Assembly (NCBI GenBank): GCA_902491395.1
Contig: CABUHO010000013.1
Location: forward strand, 1-63,693
DNA length: 63,693 nt
Direction: 5' to 3'
From: an uncultured Collinsella sp.
Lineage (GTDB): Bacteria; Actinomycetota; Coriobacteriia; Coriobacteriales; Coriobacteriaceae
Made by a program: the position numbers and the translations under genes
Shown here: positions 7,626 through 15,621 of the stretch, piece by piece
How the letters are laid out: the number at the start of each line of letters is the position of its first letter
Numbering within the stretch: position 1 is the stretch's first letter
Notes under the pieces: model-generated
The model's database searches: none
Seen by the model: the letters and a program-made list of their open reading frames with translations, nothing else
What the model was told of the DNA's origin: nothing

Positions 7626-8093
7626 ATGAAGTTACCTGTCAGGCGCGTTATCGGTATTCTCAACGGCTTCTTTAACCCGCTATTGCTCTGCGCGTTTCTC
7701 CCCATCATTGAAGGGGCGCCTGGCTTGGATCTGACGGGCCCCACGGGCTTTTGGGGACAACTCATCGTGGCAACGGTGATCGCCGAGGTTCTGAGCGCAC
7801 TCCCGCTGTTTGGCAAAACAGTTGGTATGTGCCTGGACTTTTTTGCTTTTGAGCAGGGGGGTGCATCACACAAGATCGCCGGTACGGTCATCGGTGCCAC
7901 GCTCCTTTTTATGGTGATCGGTTTTGGCGAGATTGCCTTCCAGGGAGGATTCGGAACGATTGAAGGCCGTACGTTCTTCGCGCGTTGGGCCGGCCTCGTC
8001 ACAAAGGGATGGGCCTTTGTGGTTATCGCCGGCGTGCTGCTCGATCCCTTTACAGCGGCTCTCGGCCGCATGATAGTTCGCGAAGAGAAGTAA
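7626..8093 (+). CDS. Small polytopic membrane protein of unknown function
   Basis: I do not recognise the family. The 155-residue product has about four hydrophobic segments (near residues 10-28, 48-65, 85-108 and 122-140) and short charged ends. ATG 7626 is preferred, with GAAAGG 9 nt upstream; an upstream GTG at 7548 would place the start inside the preceding hairpin. It follows the thiolase-MFS operon in the same direction, and read-through could link it to that unit. Confidence 0.65.
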   Translation: MKLPVRRVIGILNGFFNPLLLCAFLPIIEGAPGLDLTGPTGFWGQLIVATVIAEVLSALPLFGKTVGMCLDFFAFEQGGASHKIAGTVIGATLLFMVIGFGEIAFQGGFGTIEGRTFFARWAGLVTKGWAFVVIAGVLLDPFTAALGRMIVREEK

Positions 8094-8106
8094 TAGATCC
8101 TCGCCT

Positions 8107-8188
8107 GTCGAATGCCGGCGGACGGGGCGCCGGGGCTGTAGTCTTCCGAGCGTTTACAGTCCTGTCGCTCCGTCCGCCGGCATTCGAC
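8107..8188. repeat. Long perfect inverted repeat (19-bp arms)
   Basis: Arms 8107-8125 and 8170-8188 are perfect reverse complements of 19 bp, starting GTCGAATGCC and ending GGCATTCGAC, around a 44-nt interior. The element lies 13 nt after the membrane protein gene. No T-run follows either arm. It may be a transcript-end structure or a MITE-like palindrome. Confidence 0.8.
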
Positions 8189-8388
8189 CGCAACATGTTG
8201 GTCAAGCATAATCTTTTGGATTCTTTTGGCGTGAGCGGCTTGGTTTTGGTAGGATTTGTCAGCGGCTTGACTAAGGGGGTTTTATAACTGCCATGCAGGT
8301 AGCTGTGTTGGTAACGTTTTACCGACTTGTCAAATACCCCTCATTTTTAATGCGTCTGCAAAATGACCAATTGCTTTGACCTGCTGAA

Positions 8389-8404
8389 ACACTATATGTT
8401 GTGT
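8389..8404. promoter_or_regulatory. NrdR box upstream of nrdD
   Basis: ACACTATATGTTGTGT matches the NrdR box consensus acaCwAtATaTwGtgt at nearly every position and abuts the -35 of the nrdD promoter. NrdR boxes usually come in pairs about 31-34 bp apart. A weaker half-match, ACAGGATATAG (8423-8433), overlaps the -10. This predicts repression of nrdD by NrdR-dATP. Confidence 0.75.
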
Positions 8405-8434
8405 TTGACCTAAAAAAAGAATACAGGATATAGA
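8405..8434 (+). promoter_or_regulatory. Promoter of nrdD
   Basis: TTGACC (8405-8410) and TATAGA (8429-8434) are spaced 18 bp apart, immediately downstream of the NrdR box. The expected start site near 8441 would give a 5' leader of about 220 nt. Confidence 0.6.
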
Positions 8435-8440
8435 TGCCTC

Positions 8441-8661
8441 TTTGTCGTATGATAGATGGCGGACAGAGAACGAAGACCTTAACTGCCTCTTTTGAACGTA
8501 TCCTTGAGCCGCTTGATCGGCTCCTGGGAATGTCCGCATGGAGGCTTATGGTTTATCGAGAACACAGATTGCGCGACGGCGCCGCAAGACAGGGGCAAGC
8601 CCTGCCGGGCATCGTTTGGCTCTGAAGCGCAATGAGGCTACGATGCGAAAGAGGCAAGAGG
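8441..8661 (+). promoter_or_regulatory. Structured 5' leader of nrdD
   Basis: About 220 nt without a credible gene separate the promoter from the nrdD start. Two hairpins are visible: GAGCCG/CGGCTC near 8507-8524 and CAGGG/CCCTG near 8591-8605. No consensus of a cobalamin riboswitch or another riboswitch that I know was recognised. The length and hairpins suggest a regulatory leader. Confidence 0.35.
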
Positions 8662-10884
8662 ATGAAGATCATCAAGCGCAGCGGCACCGAGGTTGTCTTT
8701 GACATCGATAAGATCGTCAATGCCATCCGCGCCGCCAACTTGGAGGTCGAGGAGAGCTCTCGTCTAACCGACCGCCAGGTGGTTTACGCGGCACAAAACG
8801 TCGCCGAGGCATGTGAGAACGCGGGCCACACCGTTTCGGTCGAGGAGATCCAGGATTTGGTCGAGGACGAGATCATGCGTCTCGACTGCTACGAGGTTGC
8901 CCGCCACTACATCATCTATCGCTATGTTCAGAGCCTGAAGCGCCAGAAGAACACGACCGACGACAAGATTCTGTCGCTGATCGAGTGCAATAACGAAGAG
9001 GTCAAGCAGGAGAACTCTAACAAGAACCCGACCGTCAATTCCGTCCAGCGCGACTATATGGCCGGCGAGATTTCCAAGGACCTGACTCAGCGTGTGCTGC
9101 TGCCCCAGGAGATCGTGGATGCCCACAATGAGGGCCTGATCCACTTCCACGATTCCGACTACTTTGCCCAGCACATGCATAACTGCGACCTGGTGAACCT
9201 GGAGGACATGCTCCAGAACGGCACCGTTATCTCGGGCACGCTGATCGAGAAGCCGCACAGCTTCTCGACTGCCTGCAACATCGCGACGCAGATTATCGCC
9301 CAGGTTGCTTCCTCCCAGTACGGCGGCCAGTCTATTTCGCTGACCCATCTCGCCCCCTTTGTTGAGGTGAGCCGTCAAAAGATTCGCGGCGAGGTTGCCC
9401 GCGAGCTCGAGGAGCTCGGTGTTTCGGCATCTGCCGAAAAGGTCCGTGAGGTCGTTGAGGACCGTCTGCGTGACGAGATCCGTCGCGGCGTCCAGACGAT
9501 TCAGTATCAGGTCGTGACCCTTATGACCACAAACGGCCAGGCGCCGTTTGTGACGGTCTTTATGTATCTCAACGAGGCTCGCTCAGCGCAGGAGAAGCAC
9601 GACCTTGCCATGATCGTGGAGGAGACGCTTCGTCAGCGCTATGAGGGTGTTAAGAACGAAGCCGGTGTGTGGATTACCCCGGCATTCCCCAAGCTTATCT
9701 ATGTACTCGAGGACGATAACGTTCACGAGAATTCCCCGTACTTCTACCTGACCCAGCTGGCTGCCAAGTGCACCGCCAAGCGCATGGTGCCCGACTACAT
9801 CTCCGAGAAGAAGATGCGCGAGCTCAAGCTGTCTAAGGGCGAGACCGCTGGCAACGGCGATTGCTACACCTGCATGGGTTGCCGCAGCTTCTTGACGCCC
9901 GACCGCTCCGGTAACGGATTTAACAATGTGGCCAACGCGCTGAACTATGACCCGAACAAGCCCAAGTACTACGGTCGCTTTAACCAGGGCGTTGTGACCA
10001 TCAACCTGCCCGATGTCGCGCTGAGCTCGCATCAGGACATGGACAAGTTCTGGAAAATCTTCGACGAGCGCCTCGAGCTGTGCCACCGCGCCCTGCTGTG
10101 CCGTCATGAGCGTCTGATGGGTACGCTTTCGGATGCCGCACCGATTCTTTGGCAGTACGGTGCCCTCGCCCGCCTGAAGAAGGGCGAGACGATCGACAAG
10201 TTGCTCGTGGGCGGTTACTCCACCATCAGTCTGGGTTATGCCGGTCTGTATGAGTGCGTTAAGTACATGACGGGCCACAGCCACACCGAGAAGGAGGGCA
10301 CGCCCTTTGCCATGGCCGTCATGCAGCGTATGAACGATAAGTGCGCCGAGTGGAAGGCCGAAAGCGATATTGACTTCTCGCTGTACGGTACCCCGCTTGA
10401 GTCGACGACCTACAAGTTCGCCAAGTGCCTGCAGCGTCGTTTTGGCATCATTCCGGGCGTGACGGACAAGGGCTACATCACCAACAGCTACCACGTCCAC
10501 GTGTCCGAGGAGATCGACGCATTCGACAAGCTCAAGTTCGAGGGCATGTTCCAGCAGCTTTCGCCGGGCGGTGCCATTTCCTACGTCGAGGTTCCCAACA
10601 TGCAGGACAACCTCAAGGCTGTCATCCGCGTGATGCAGTACATCTACGACAACATCATGTACGCCGAGCTCAACACCAAGAGCGATTATTGCCAGGTGTG
10701 CGGCTACGATGGCGAGATCAAGATTGTCGAGGACGATGGCAAGCTGGTGTGGGAGTGCCCCAACTGCGGCAATCGTGACCAGGAGAAGATGAATGTCGCC
10801 CGTCGCACGTGTGGCTACATCGGTACCCAGTTCTGGAACCAGGGTCGAACCGAGGAGATCCGCGACCGCGTGCTGCATCTCTAA
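8662..10884 (+). CDS. nrdD: Anaerobic (class III) ribonucleoside-triphosphate reductase
   Basis: NrdD reduces ribonucleotides to deoxyribonucleotides in anaerobes by a glycyl radical mechanism, normally with formate. The 740-residue protein starts with an ATP cone (KRSGTEVVFDIDKIVNAIRAA at about 4-24) for allosteric dATP/ATP control, followed by the ten-stranded barrel. Near the C-terminus is a zinc site (CQVCG and CPNCG, about 676-703), then the glycyl radical loop RRTCGYIG with the radical Gly at about 718. ATG 8662 follows AAGAGG and gives the usual ATP-cone start. The NrdR box upstream and nrdG downstream complete the system. Confidence 0.97.
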   Translation: MKIIKRSGTEVVFDIDKIVNAIRAANLEVEESSRLTDRQVVYAAQNVAEACENAGHTVSVEEIQDLVEDEIMRLDCYEVARHYIIYRYVQSLKRQKNTTDDKILSLIECNNEEVKQENSNKNPTVNSVQRDYMAGEISKDLTQRVLLPQEIVDAHNEGLIHFHDSDYFAQHMHNCDLVNLEDMLQNGTVISGTLIEKPHSFSTACNIATQIIAQVASSQYGGQSISLTHLAPFVEVSRQKIRGEVARELEELGVSASAEKVREVVEDRLRDEIRRGVQTIQYQVVTLMTTNGQAPFVTVFMYLNEARSAQEKHDLAMIVEETLRQRYEGVKNEAGVWITPAFPKLIYVLEDDNVHENSPYFYLTQLAAKCTAKRMVPDYISEKKMRELKLSKGETAGNGDCYTCMGCRSFLTPDRSGNGFNNVANALNYDPNKPKYYGRFNQGVVTINLPDVALSSHQDMDKFWKIFDERLELCHRALLCRHERLMGTLSDAAPILWQYGALARLKKGETIDKLLVGGYSTISLGYAGLYECVKYMTGHSHTEKEGTPFAMAVMQRMNDKCAEWKAESDIDFSLYGTPLESTTYKFAKCLQRRFGIIPGVTDKGYITNSYHVHVSEEIDAFDKLKFEGMFQQLSPGGAISYVEVPNMQDNLKAVIRVMQYIYDNIMYAELNTKSDYCQVCGYDGEIKIVEDDGKLVWECPNCGNRDQEKMNVARRTCGYIGTQFWNQGRTEEIRDRVLHL

Positions 10885-10900
10885 TAACCATCCCAGACTG

Positions 10901-11028
10901 CCCCGTAGCGAGGCCCCGGACCTTTACTCGCTATTTCGGGCAGTCCTGGCTCACGACGGAGGCGCCACTGGCGCCTCCTGTTCGTGCGGAACTCATATCG
11001 AGCAAAGGTCCGGGGCCTCGCTACGGGG
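10901..11028. repeat. Large palindromic element with perfect 25-bp arms
   Basis: Arms 10901-10925 and 11004-11028 are perfect 25-bp reverse complements (outer ends CCCCGTAGCG and CGCTACGGGG). The 78-nt interior holds a second hairpin, GGAGGCGCC/GGCGCCTCC, flanked by a CACGA/TCGTG extension. The element begins 16 nt after the nrdD stop and splits nrdD from nrdG. It could be a MITE, a REP-like unit or a very strong transcript-end structure. Confidence 0.85.
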
Positions 11029-11120
11029 CGGCCAAGTTGACGTAGCTGAGATGCAGCGCGCGGTCTGCTCACTCCTCGAAGTTCTTAGCGGAAATGAGTC
11101 GACTTGCAATAACGGTTTGC

Positions 11121-11153
11121 TTGCAGCAACGGTTGAGCTGCAACAAATTTTTT
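11121..11153 (+). terminator. Probable terminator between nrdD and nrdG
   Basis: TTGCAGC (11121-11127) pairs perfectly with GCTGCAA (11137-11143), followed by CAAATTTTTT. The stem is short and the T-run starts 4 nt after it. Gene-free 11029-11210 holds nothing else recognised. Confidence 0.5.
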
Positions 11154-11210
11154 ATTGGACCTCGAACCCTATACTCGATGTTCGCTTCGTTCATTGAGTG
11201 TTGCTCGCGA

Positions 11211-11296
11211 GGGGTCTGGAGTATATCGTTCCGCCCGCAGTTTCGCAGGCCAAAGGCCGAGAATGTTTGAGGACGGAATGATATACTCCAGACCCC
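11211..11296. repeat. Long inverted repeat just upstream of nrdG
   Basis: Arms 11211-11233 and 11274-11296 pair at 22 of 23 positions (outer ends GGGGTCTGGAG and CTCCAGACCCC). The 40-nt interior contains GGCCAAAGGCC. The right arm ends one base before the AGGAAGG Shine-Dalgarno site of nrdG. The arms differ in sequence from those at 8107 and 10901. Confidence 0.82.
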
Positions 11297-11310
11297 CAGG
11301 AAGGTTACTT

Positions 11311-11892
11311 ATGAACTACGCGAACATTAAGTATTTCGACATTGCTGATGGGGAAGGCGTTCGTACTTCTCTGTTTGTGAGTGGGTGCCGTCGTGGGTGC
11401 AAGAATTGCTTTAACTCTGTTGCGTGGGACTTTGCTGCGGGCGAGCCGTTTGATCGCACCGTCGAGGACAAGATTATCGAGAGCCTCGATCATCCCTTTA
11501 TTGATGGCCTGACGATTCTGGGCGGAGAGCCTATGGAGCCCGAGAACCAGGCGGGGCTCGTTGAGTTTGTCGAGCGTGTTCGTGCCGCTTATCCTGCGGG
11601 GTCAGGAAAGACCATTTGGTGTTTTACCGGCGACGTGCTCGAGGAGCTTATGCCGGGTGGTCGTCACCATACTGAGGTGACGGACCGTATCCTTGCCTGC
11701 CTTGACATGTTGGTGGACGGCCCGTTTGTTCAAGATCTGTACGATATCTCGTTGCGTTTTAGGGGCTCGAGTAACCAGCGCGTGATCGATATGAATGCCA
11801 CGCGTGCCCGTGCTGAGCGCGAGGGCGTTGCGCTTTGTGATGCGGTTGAACTTTGGCGTGATGATCCGGTCTATTCGACCCATACTATGTAG
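11311..11892 (+). CDS. nrdG: Anaerobic RNR-activating radical SAM protein
   Basis: NrdG uses a [4Fe-4S] cluster and S-adenosylmethionine to install the glycyl radical on NrdD. The 193-residue product carries the CxxxCxxC cluster motif at C26, C30 and C33 (SGCRRGCKNC), LGGEP at about 72-76 for SAM binding, and a C-terminal DGPF. Length and motif order are normal for NrdG. AGGAAGG precedes ATG 11311 directly after the right arm of the 11211-11296 inverted repeat. It lies 426 nt after nrdD, farther than in most nrdDG operons. Confidence 0.95.
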   Translation: MNYANIKYFDIADGEGVRTSLFVSGCRRGCKNCFNSVAWDFAAGEPFDRTVEDKIIESLDHPFIDGLTILGGEPMEPENQAGLVEFVERVRAAYPAGSGKTIWCFTGDVLEELMPGGRHHTEVTDRILACLDMLVDGPFVQDLYDISLRFRGSSNQRVIDMNATRARAEREGVALCDAVELWRDDPVYSTHTM

Positions 11893-11958
11893 CTTGTGGT
11901 CGATGCCGGAGGGCGTGGTACCATAGCGCGAACGTGAAATCGGAAAAGTGAGGCCCAG

Positions 11959-12516
11959 ATGGTCGATCAGGAAAAAGTCGAGGCCGCCATTGAGCTGTTG
12001 CTTGAGGGCATAGGCGAGGACCCAACTCGTGAGGGCCTGCTGGAGACCCCGGCGCGCGTTGCCCGTATGTATGGTGAGATCGCCGGCGGCATGGACCAGA
12101 GTGCCGAGGAGCACCTGTCCAAAACCTTTGCCGTCGCTTCGAACGATTTGGTTATCGAGCGCGACATTACGTTCTACTCGCTGTGCGAACATCATCTGCT
12201 GCCGTTTTATGGCAAGGCCGCCATTGGTTATATCCCTAACGGTCGGGTGGCTGGGCTTTCCAAGCTCGCCCGCACGGTTGAGGTTTATGCCCGCCGTCTT
12301 CAGCTGCAGGAGCAACTGTGCGCACAGGTTGCCGATGCCCTCATGGATTATCTCGCTCCCCAGGGAGCGATTGTGTTGATGGAGGCCGAGCATATGTGCA
12401 TGACGATGCGTGGCGTGCAAAAGCCCGGCACCAAGACCGTGACGCTTGCTCGCCGCGGCGTCTTTGAGACCGATTCCGCGCTCGAGGAGCGTTTCTTTAG
12501 GATACTGGGCCGCTAA
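11959..12516 (+). CDS. folE: GTP cyclohydrolase I
   Basis: FolE opens the tetrahydrofolate pathway by converting GTP to dihydroneopterin triphosphate. The 185-residue protein has the full signature SLCEHHLLPFYGK with zinc ligands Cys76 and His79, and the third ligand Cys147 in AEHMCMTMRG. The GTP-binding GVQKPGTKT segment follows. It starts the folE-HD-folB cluster; the next gene begins 2 nt after its stop. Confidence 0.97.
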   Translation: MVDQEKVEAAIELLLEGIGEDPTREGLLETPARVARMYGEIAGGMDQSAEEHLSKTFAVASNDLVIERDITFYSLCEHHLLPFYGKAAIGYIPNGRVAGLSKLARTVEVYARRLQLQEQLCAQVADALMDYLAPQGAIVLMEAEHMCMTMRGVQKPGTKTVTLARRGVFETDSALEERFFRILGR

Positions 12517-12518
12517 CC

Positions 12519-13100
12519 ATGAGAGTCGTCAACGACTTTACATCGAAGACCGATGAGGGGACGTCGCGTCGCGGCTTTATGGCTTCGGGCCTGGCCCCCT
12601 TTGGTGCCATGCCTCGCATTGATTACATTTGTGCCAACGGGCTGTTCCGCCGGCACCTGGGCAACATCGTACAGTTGGAATCGGGGCGCATCTTCTGCCG
12701 CCACGGTATTGACCATCTGCTCGATGTCGCTCGCATTATGTGGATCAAGAATCTCGAGGAGCAGCTCGAATTTGACCGCGAGGTCATCTACGCCACGGCA
12801 CTTCTTCACGATATCGGCAAAGATGAACAGTATGAATCGGGTATATCCCATGATGTTGCAAGCGAACGCGTCGCTGATGCGATTCTCGGCGGCATGCCCG
12901 ATGACGTGGCGTTTGAGCCGGCCGATGCCGCAGCCATTAAGACGGCCATTCTGGGCCATCGAAAGCTGCGCGTGAACAGCCAACCGCTTGAGCGTCTGCT
13001 CTATGCAGCCGACAAAGCGTCGCGTGCCTGCTTTGCATGCCCCGCGCGCAACGCTTGCAACTGGAGCGATGATAAAAAGAACCTGTCGATTCGCGTGTAG
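12519..13100 (+). CDS. HD-domain metal-dependent phosphohydrolase
   Basis: The 193-residue protein carries an HD domain: RHGIDH at about 61-66, the metal-binding pair in LLHDIGKD at about 92-99, and a GHRK motif near 147. The C-terminal tail has a cysteine cluster, ADKASRACFACPARNACNW, of unknown role, possibly zinc or an Fe-S cluster. It lies between folE (gap 2 nt) and folB (gap 43 nt). HD proteins hydrolyse nucleotides or phosphoesters, so a step removing phosphates from dihydroneopterin triphosphate is a reasonable guess from context, not shown by sequence. Confidence 0.8.
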   Translation: MRVVNDFTSKTDEGTSRRGFMASGLAPFGAMPRIDYICANGLFRRHLGNIVQLESGRIFCRHGIDHLLDVARIMWIKNLEEQLEFDREVIYATALLHDIGKDEQYESGISHDVASERVADAILGGMPDDVAFEPADAAAIKTAILGHRKLRVNSQPLERLLYAADKASRACFACPARNACNWSDDKKNLSIRV

Positions 13101-13143
13101 TTAGTTTGCGCGGTCGGGGTTCTAAACGAAGGAGACGATCGCG

Positions 13144-13629
13144 TTGAGTAACAAGAAACTGCCCGAGAATGCAACCAAGACTGAAGGTGCTGAGCTCGCT
13201 CGCCGTGGAAGGGACGAAATATCCACCGCAACGGCGGTGCCTCACGTGAGCTATGACGATCTGCGCCATGCCGATCGCATTGTCATTGACGGCCTTGAGG
13301 TTTTTGCCAACCATGGCGTGTATCCCGAGGAGAATGCGCTGGGTCAGAAGTTCATCGTTTCTCTGGTGCTCTATGCCGACCTGCGCGCGGCGGGGGAGCA
13401 CGATAACCTGGATGCCTCGATTGACTACGGCTCGGTGTGCCACGATGTCGATGGCTATCTGCGCGAGCATACGTTTAAGCTCATCGAGGCGGCAGCCGAG
13501 GGGACGGCCCAGATGCTGCTGCGCCGTTATCCCTCGCTGCTTGGTGTGCGCATAAAGCTCGATAAGCCGTGGGCTCCTGTTGGCCTGCCTCTGGCAAGCT
13601 GCGGCGTCGAGATCGAGCGCGTGCGCTAG
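13144..13629 (+). CDS. folB: Dihydroneopterin aldolase
   Basis: FolB cleaves dihydroneopterin to 6-hydroxymethyl-dihydropterin and glycolaldehyde. The core (about 45-161) has DRIVIDGLEVFANHGVYPEE, LGQKF, and the catalytic-Lys region VRIKLDKPWAP. The first 45 residues are an extra, weakly conserved N-terminal segment. The TTG start at 13144 is supported by AGGAGACG upstream. An internal start near the core would have no clear Shine-Dalgarno site. It is the third gene of the folate cluster; folP and folK are not in the window. Confidence 0.93.
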   Translation: MSNKKLPENATKTEGAELARRGRDEISTATAVPHVSYDDLRHADRIVIDGLEVFANHGVYPEENALGQKFIVSLVLYADLRAAGEHDNLDASIDYGSVCHDVDGYLREHTFKLIEAAAEGTAQMLLRRYPSLLGVRIKLDKPWAPVGLPLASCGVEIERVR

Positions 13630-13635
13630 TCGACG

Positions 13636-14412
13636 CTAGAGCTTGTTGAGGGGTGGTTGCTTGAGCCGCTGCGACAGAGCTTTATTGTTGGGACAGTACG
13701 TGTCGAGCAGGGCGTGGAATCGCTGATTGTGGCTTGGCTCGAGCAAGTGGACGAGCTCGTGGGCGACAACCATGTCGAGGCATTCGATGGGATAGGCGGC
13801 AAGTTCGCGTGCGATGCGAATGGCGCCGGTCTTGGGCGTGCATGATCCCCAGCGCGTTTTCATGCTGCGCACGGAGACGCGGGCCACGGTGACGCCCATT
13901 GCGATTTCGTACGTGTGCACCATATCGTACAGCGCCGTGGTGACCTCGGTTGCATAGAGCTGGTCGATACGGGCTTGGAGCTCATCGGACGTTAGGCCGT
14001 CGAGGATTGCGTGCCGCTTGGCCTGTGGGCCTTCGTCCGATTCATCGGTACCCATAAAACTTGCGAAGGTGGCCTGTTTGGGTCGCGGTGCGGGTGATGC
14101 AAAGTTGTGATCGAGTGCATCCTGTACCGTGATGGGCTTGCCCCAAAGGGCAATGATGGACGAGGGGCTGAGCGGCTCTCGTGCCGTCGCCTGACGCTGC
14201 TCGCGCTGGGCAAGTCGGCTGATAATCCAGGCGCTGTTGCGCTTCACAAATGCTTCGATACGCTCGCGGGTGGCGCCGAGCGGTGCGCTGGCGTGGACCT
14301 CACCGCTCGAAGTGAAGCGTAGGTTGAAGTTCTTGACGCACTTTTTGGTAACGACGACGGGGATGGGCGTCCCATCCGGTCGGGATGCGGAAATCGTAAA
14401 CTGCTGCGTCAA
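13636..14412 (-). CDS. YgjP/DUF45-type zinc metallopeptidase
   Basis: The 258-residue protein has the DUF45/WLM peptidase core: RSMKTRWGSCTPKTGAIRI, then the gluzincin helix VVAHELVHLLEPSHNQRFH, in which the HExxH position reads HELVH and a third His follows at the expected spacing. The N-terminal half is a beta-rich domain typical of YgjP. It is probably an intracellular protease of unknown target. It converges on folB with a 6-nt gap, and its own transcript starts near the hairpin at 14437-14470. Confidence 0.88.
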   Translation of the reverse strand: MTQQFTISASRPDGTPIPVVVTKKCVKNFNLRFTSSGEVHASAPLGATRERIEAFVKRNSAWIISRLAQREQRQATAREPLSPSSIIALWGKPITVQDALDHNFASPAPRPKQATFASFMGTDESDEGPQAKRHAILDGLTSDELQARIDQLYATEVTTALYDMVHTYEIAMGVTVARVSVRSMKTRWGSCTPKTGAIRIARELAAYPIECLDMVVAHELVHLLEPSHNQRFHALLDTYCPNNKALSQRLKQPPLNKL

Positions 14413-14436
14413 AAGCGGTCCTTTGGATTGGGGGAC

Positions 14437-14470
14437 GGGCCGGCATGTCGACCGTTCGGCATGCCGGCCC
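14437..14470. terminator. Hairpin between dipeptidase and metallopeptidase genes
   Basis: GGGCCGGCATG (14437-14447) pairs perfectly with CATGCCGGCCC (14460-14470) around a 12-nt loop. Neither side has a strong T-run. It lies just after the dipeptidase stop in its reading direction, so a transcript-end role is likely. Confidence 0.55.
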
Positions 14471-14487
14471 GCTCAAGGGATGTGAAA

Positions 14488-15501
14488 TTAATAACGCTCA
14501 AAGAAGGCAAGCGCGTTGTCGCTGCAGAGCTTTTGCATCACGGTCTTGCCAAAGTGCTTGGAGAGCATGTTCTGGAACTCGGGCATCATGCTGGCATCGG
14601 AGAGGAAGGCGGGCACCGTGGCACCGTCCCAGTCGCCACCGAGTGCGATGACGTCCTCGCCGCCCAGGTCGAGCCAGTGCTCGATATGTGCCGCTAGCTG
14701 GTCGAAGGTGACGTCTGCGGCGGTCTCGTCGGTTGCGTCGTTGGAAAGGAACTCGCTGCAGTAGTTGAGGCCGACGATACCGCCCATGTCGCGAATGGTG
14801 CGGAACTGGTCGTCGGTGAGGTTGCGCTTGACGCCGCAAACCGCGCGGGAGTTGGAGTGGCTGGCGACGAAGGGGCGCGTGGCGTGGGCGACAACCTCGT
14901 CAAAGCACTCATCGTTGAGGTGGGAGACGTCGAGCACCATGCCGGCGTGCTCCATCTGCGTAAGGGCCTCGATGCCGGCGGCGGTGAGGCCGGCGTGGGT
15001 GTCGTGGCCGCTCGCGAGCGGCCCCTGCGCGTTCCAGCTGAGTGATGACATGAGTACGCCCAGGCTCTTGAGTACCTCGATCAGAGCGGGGTCCTCGGCA
15101 AAGAACGTGGCGTTTTCGATGGTGTGGATGCAGGCGACCTTGCCGTCTTTGAGCGCAGGGCGAATGTCTGCCGCGCTGCGTACGTTGACCATGCGGTCGT
15201 GGTTAAGCATTGCCTGGCCGCTCATGTGCGCCATGATCTGCGCCTGGAAGCGCGCGGCGTGGGCGGTGGGAATCTCGTCGGGGACAAACGTGGCGAAGCA
15301 CTGTGCCCACGGCGTGTTGCCGATCTTTGCGAGCGAGATGGCGCAGGCGTTGCCCTCGATGAGGTCGAAATCTTGCGGATGCGTTTCGTCGCCGGGGAAA
15401 TAACCATCGGTGCCGGCGGTAAAGCGCAGGTCGAGATCGAGCGTGGCCCAGCCGATGCGGTCGGCGGTGTCGCAGTGTAGGTCAAATACAGGATATGCCA
15501 T
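14488..15501 (-). CDS. Membrane dipeptidase (peptidase M19 family)
   Basis: The 337-residue protein matches the renal dipeptidase family of zinc TIM-barrel dipeptidases. Metal ligands are visible in FDLHCDT near the N-terminus, HTIENA, VLDVSHLND and ASHSNSRAVCG, with GGDWDGA near the end. These enzymes cleave dipeptides, including D-residue-containing ones. No signal peptide is seen, so it should be cytoplasmic. ATG 15501 has GGAGG at the right spacing; an upstream in-frame start would read through this site. Confidence 0.92.
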   Translation of the reverse strand: MAYPVFDLHCDTADRIGWATLDLDLRFTAGTDGYFPGDETHPQDFDLIEGNACAISLAKIGNTPWAQCFATFVPDEIPTAHAARFQAQIMAHMSGQAMLNHDRMVNVRSAADIRPALKDGKVACIHTIENATFFAEDPALIEVLKSLGVLMSSLSWNAQGPLASGHDTHAGLTAAGIEALTQMEHAGMVLDVSHLNDECFDEVVAHATRPFVASHSNSRAVCGVKRNLTDDQFRTIRDMGGIVGLNYCSEFLSNDATDETAADVTFDQLAAHIEHWLDLGGEDVIALGGDWDGATVPAFLSDASMMPEFQNMLSKHFGKTVMQKLCSDNALAFFERY

Positions 15502-15621
15502 AGTTCCTCCGGTTGCAGCGTTTCTTTGCAAACTGTCTTTGAATTGTATGACTAGGGTATAGTTAGCGCCATATGTTCACGGCGGCCCGCGTTGTGCGCC
15601 GCCCTTATCACGGAGGTTACC

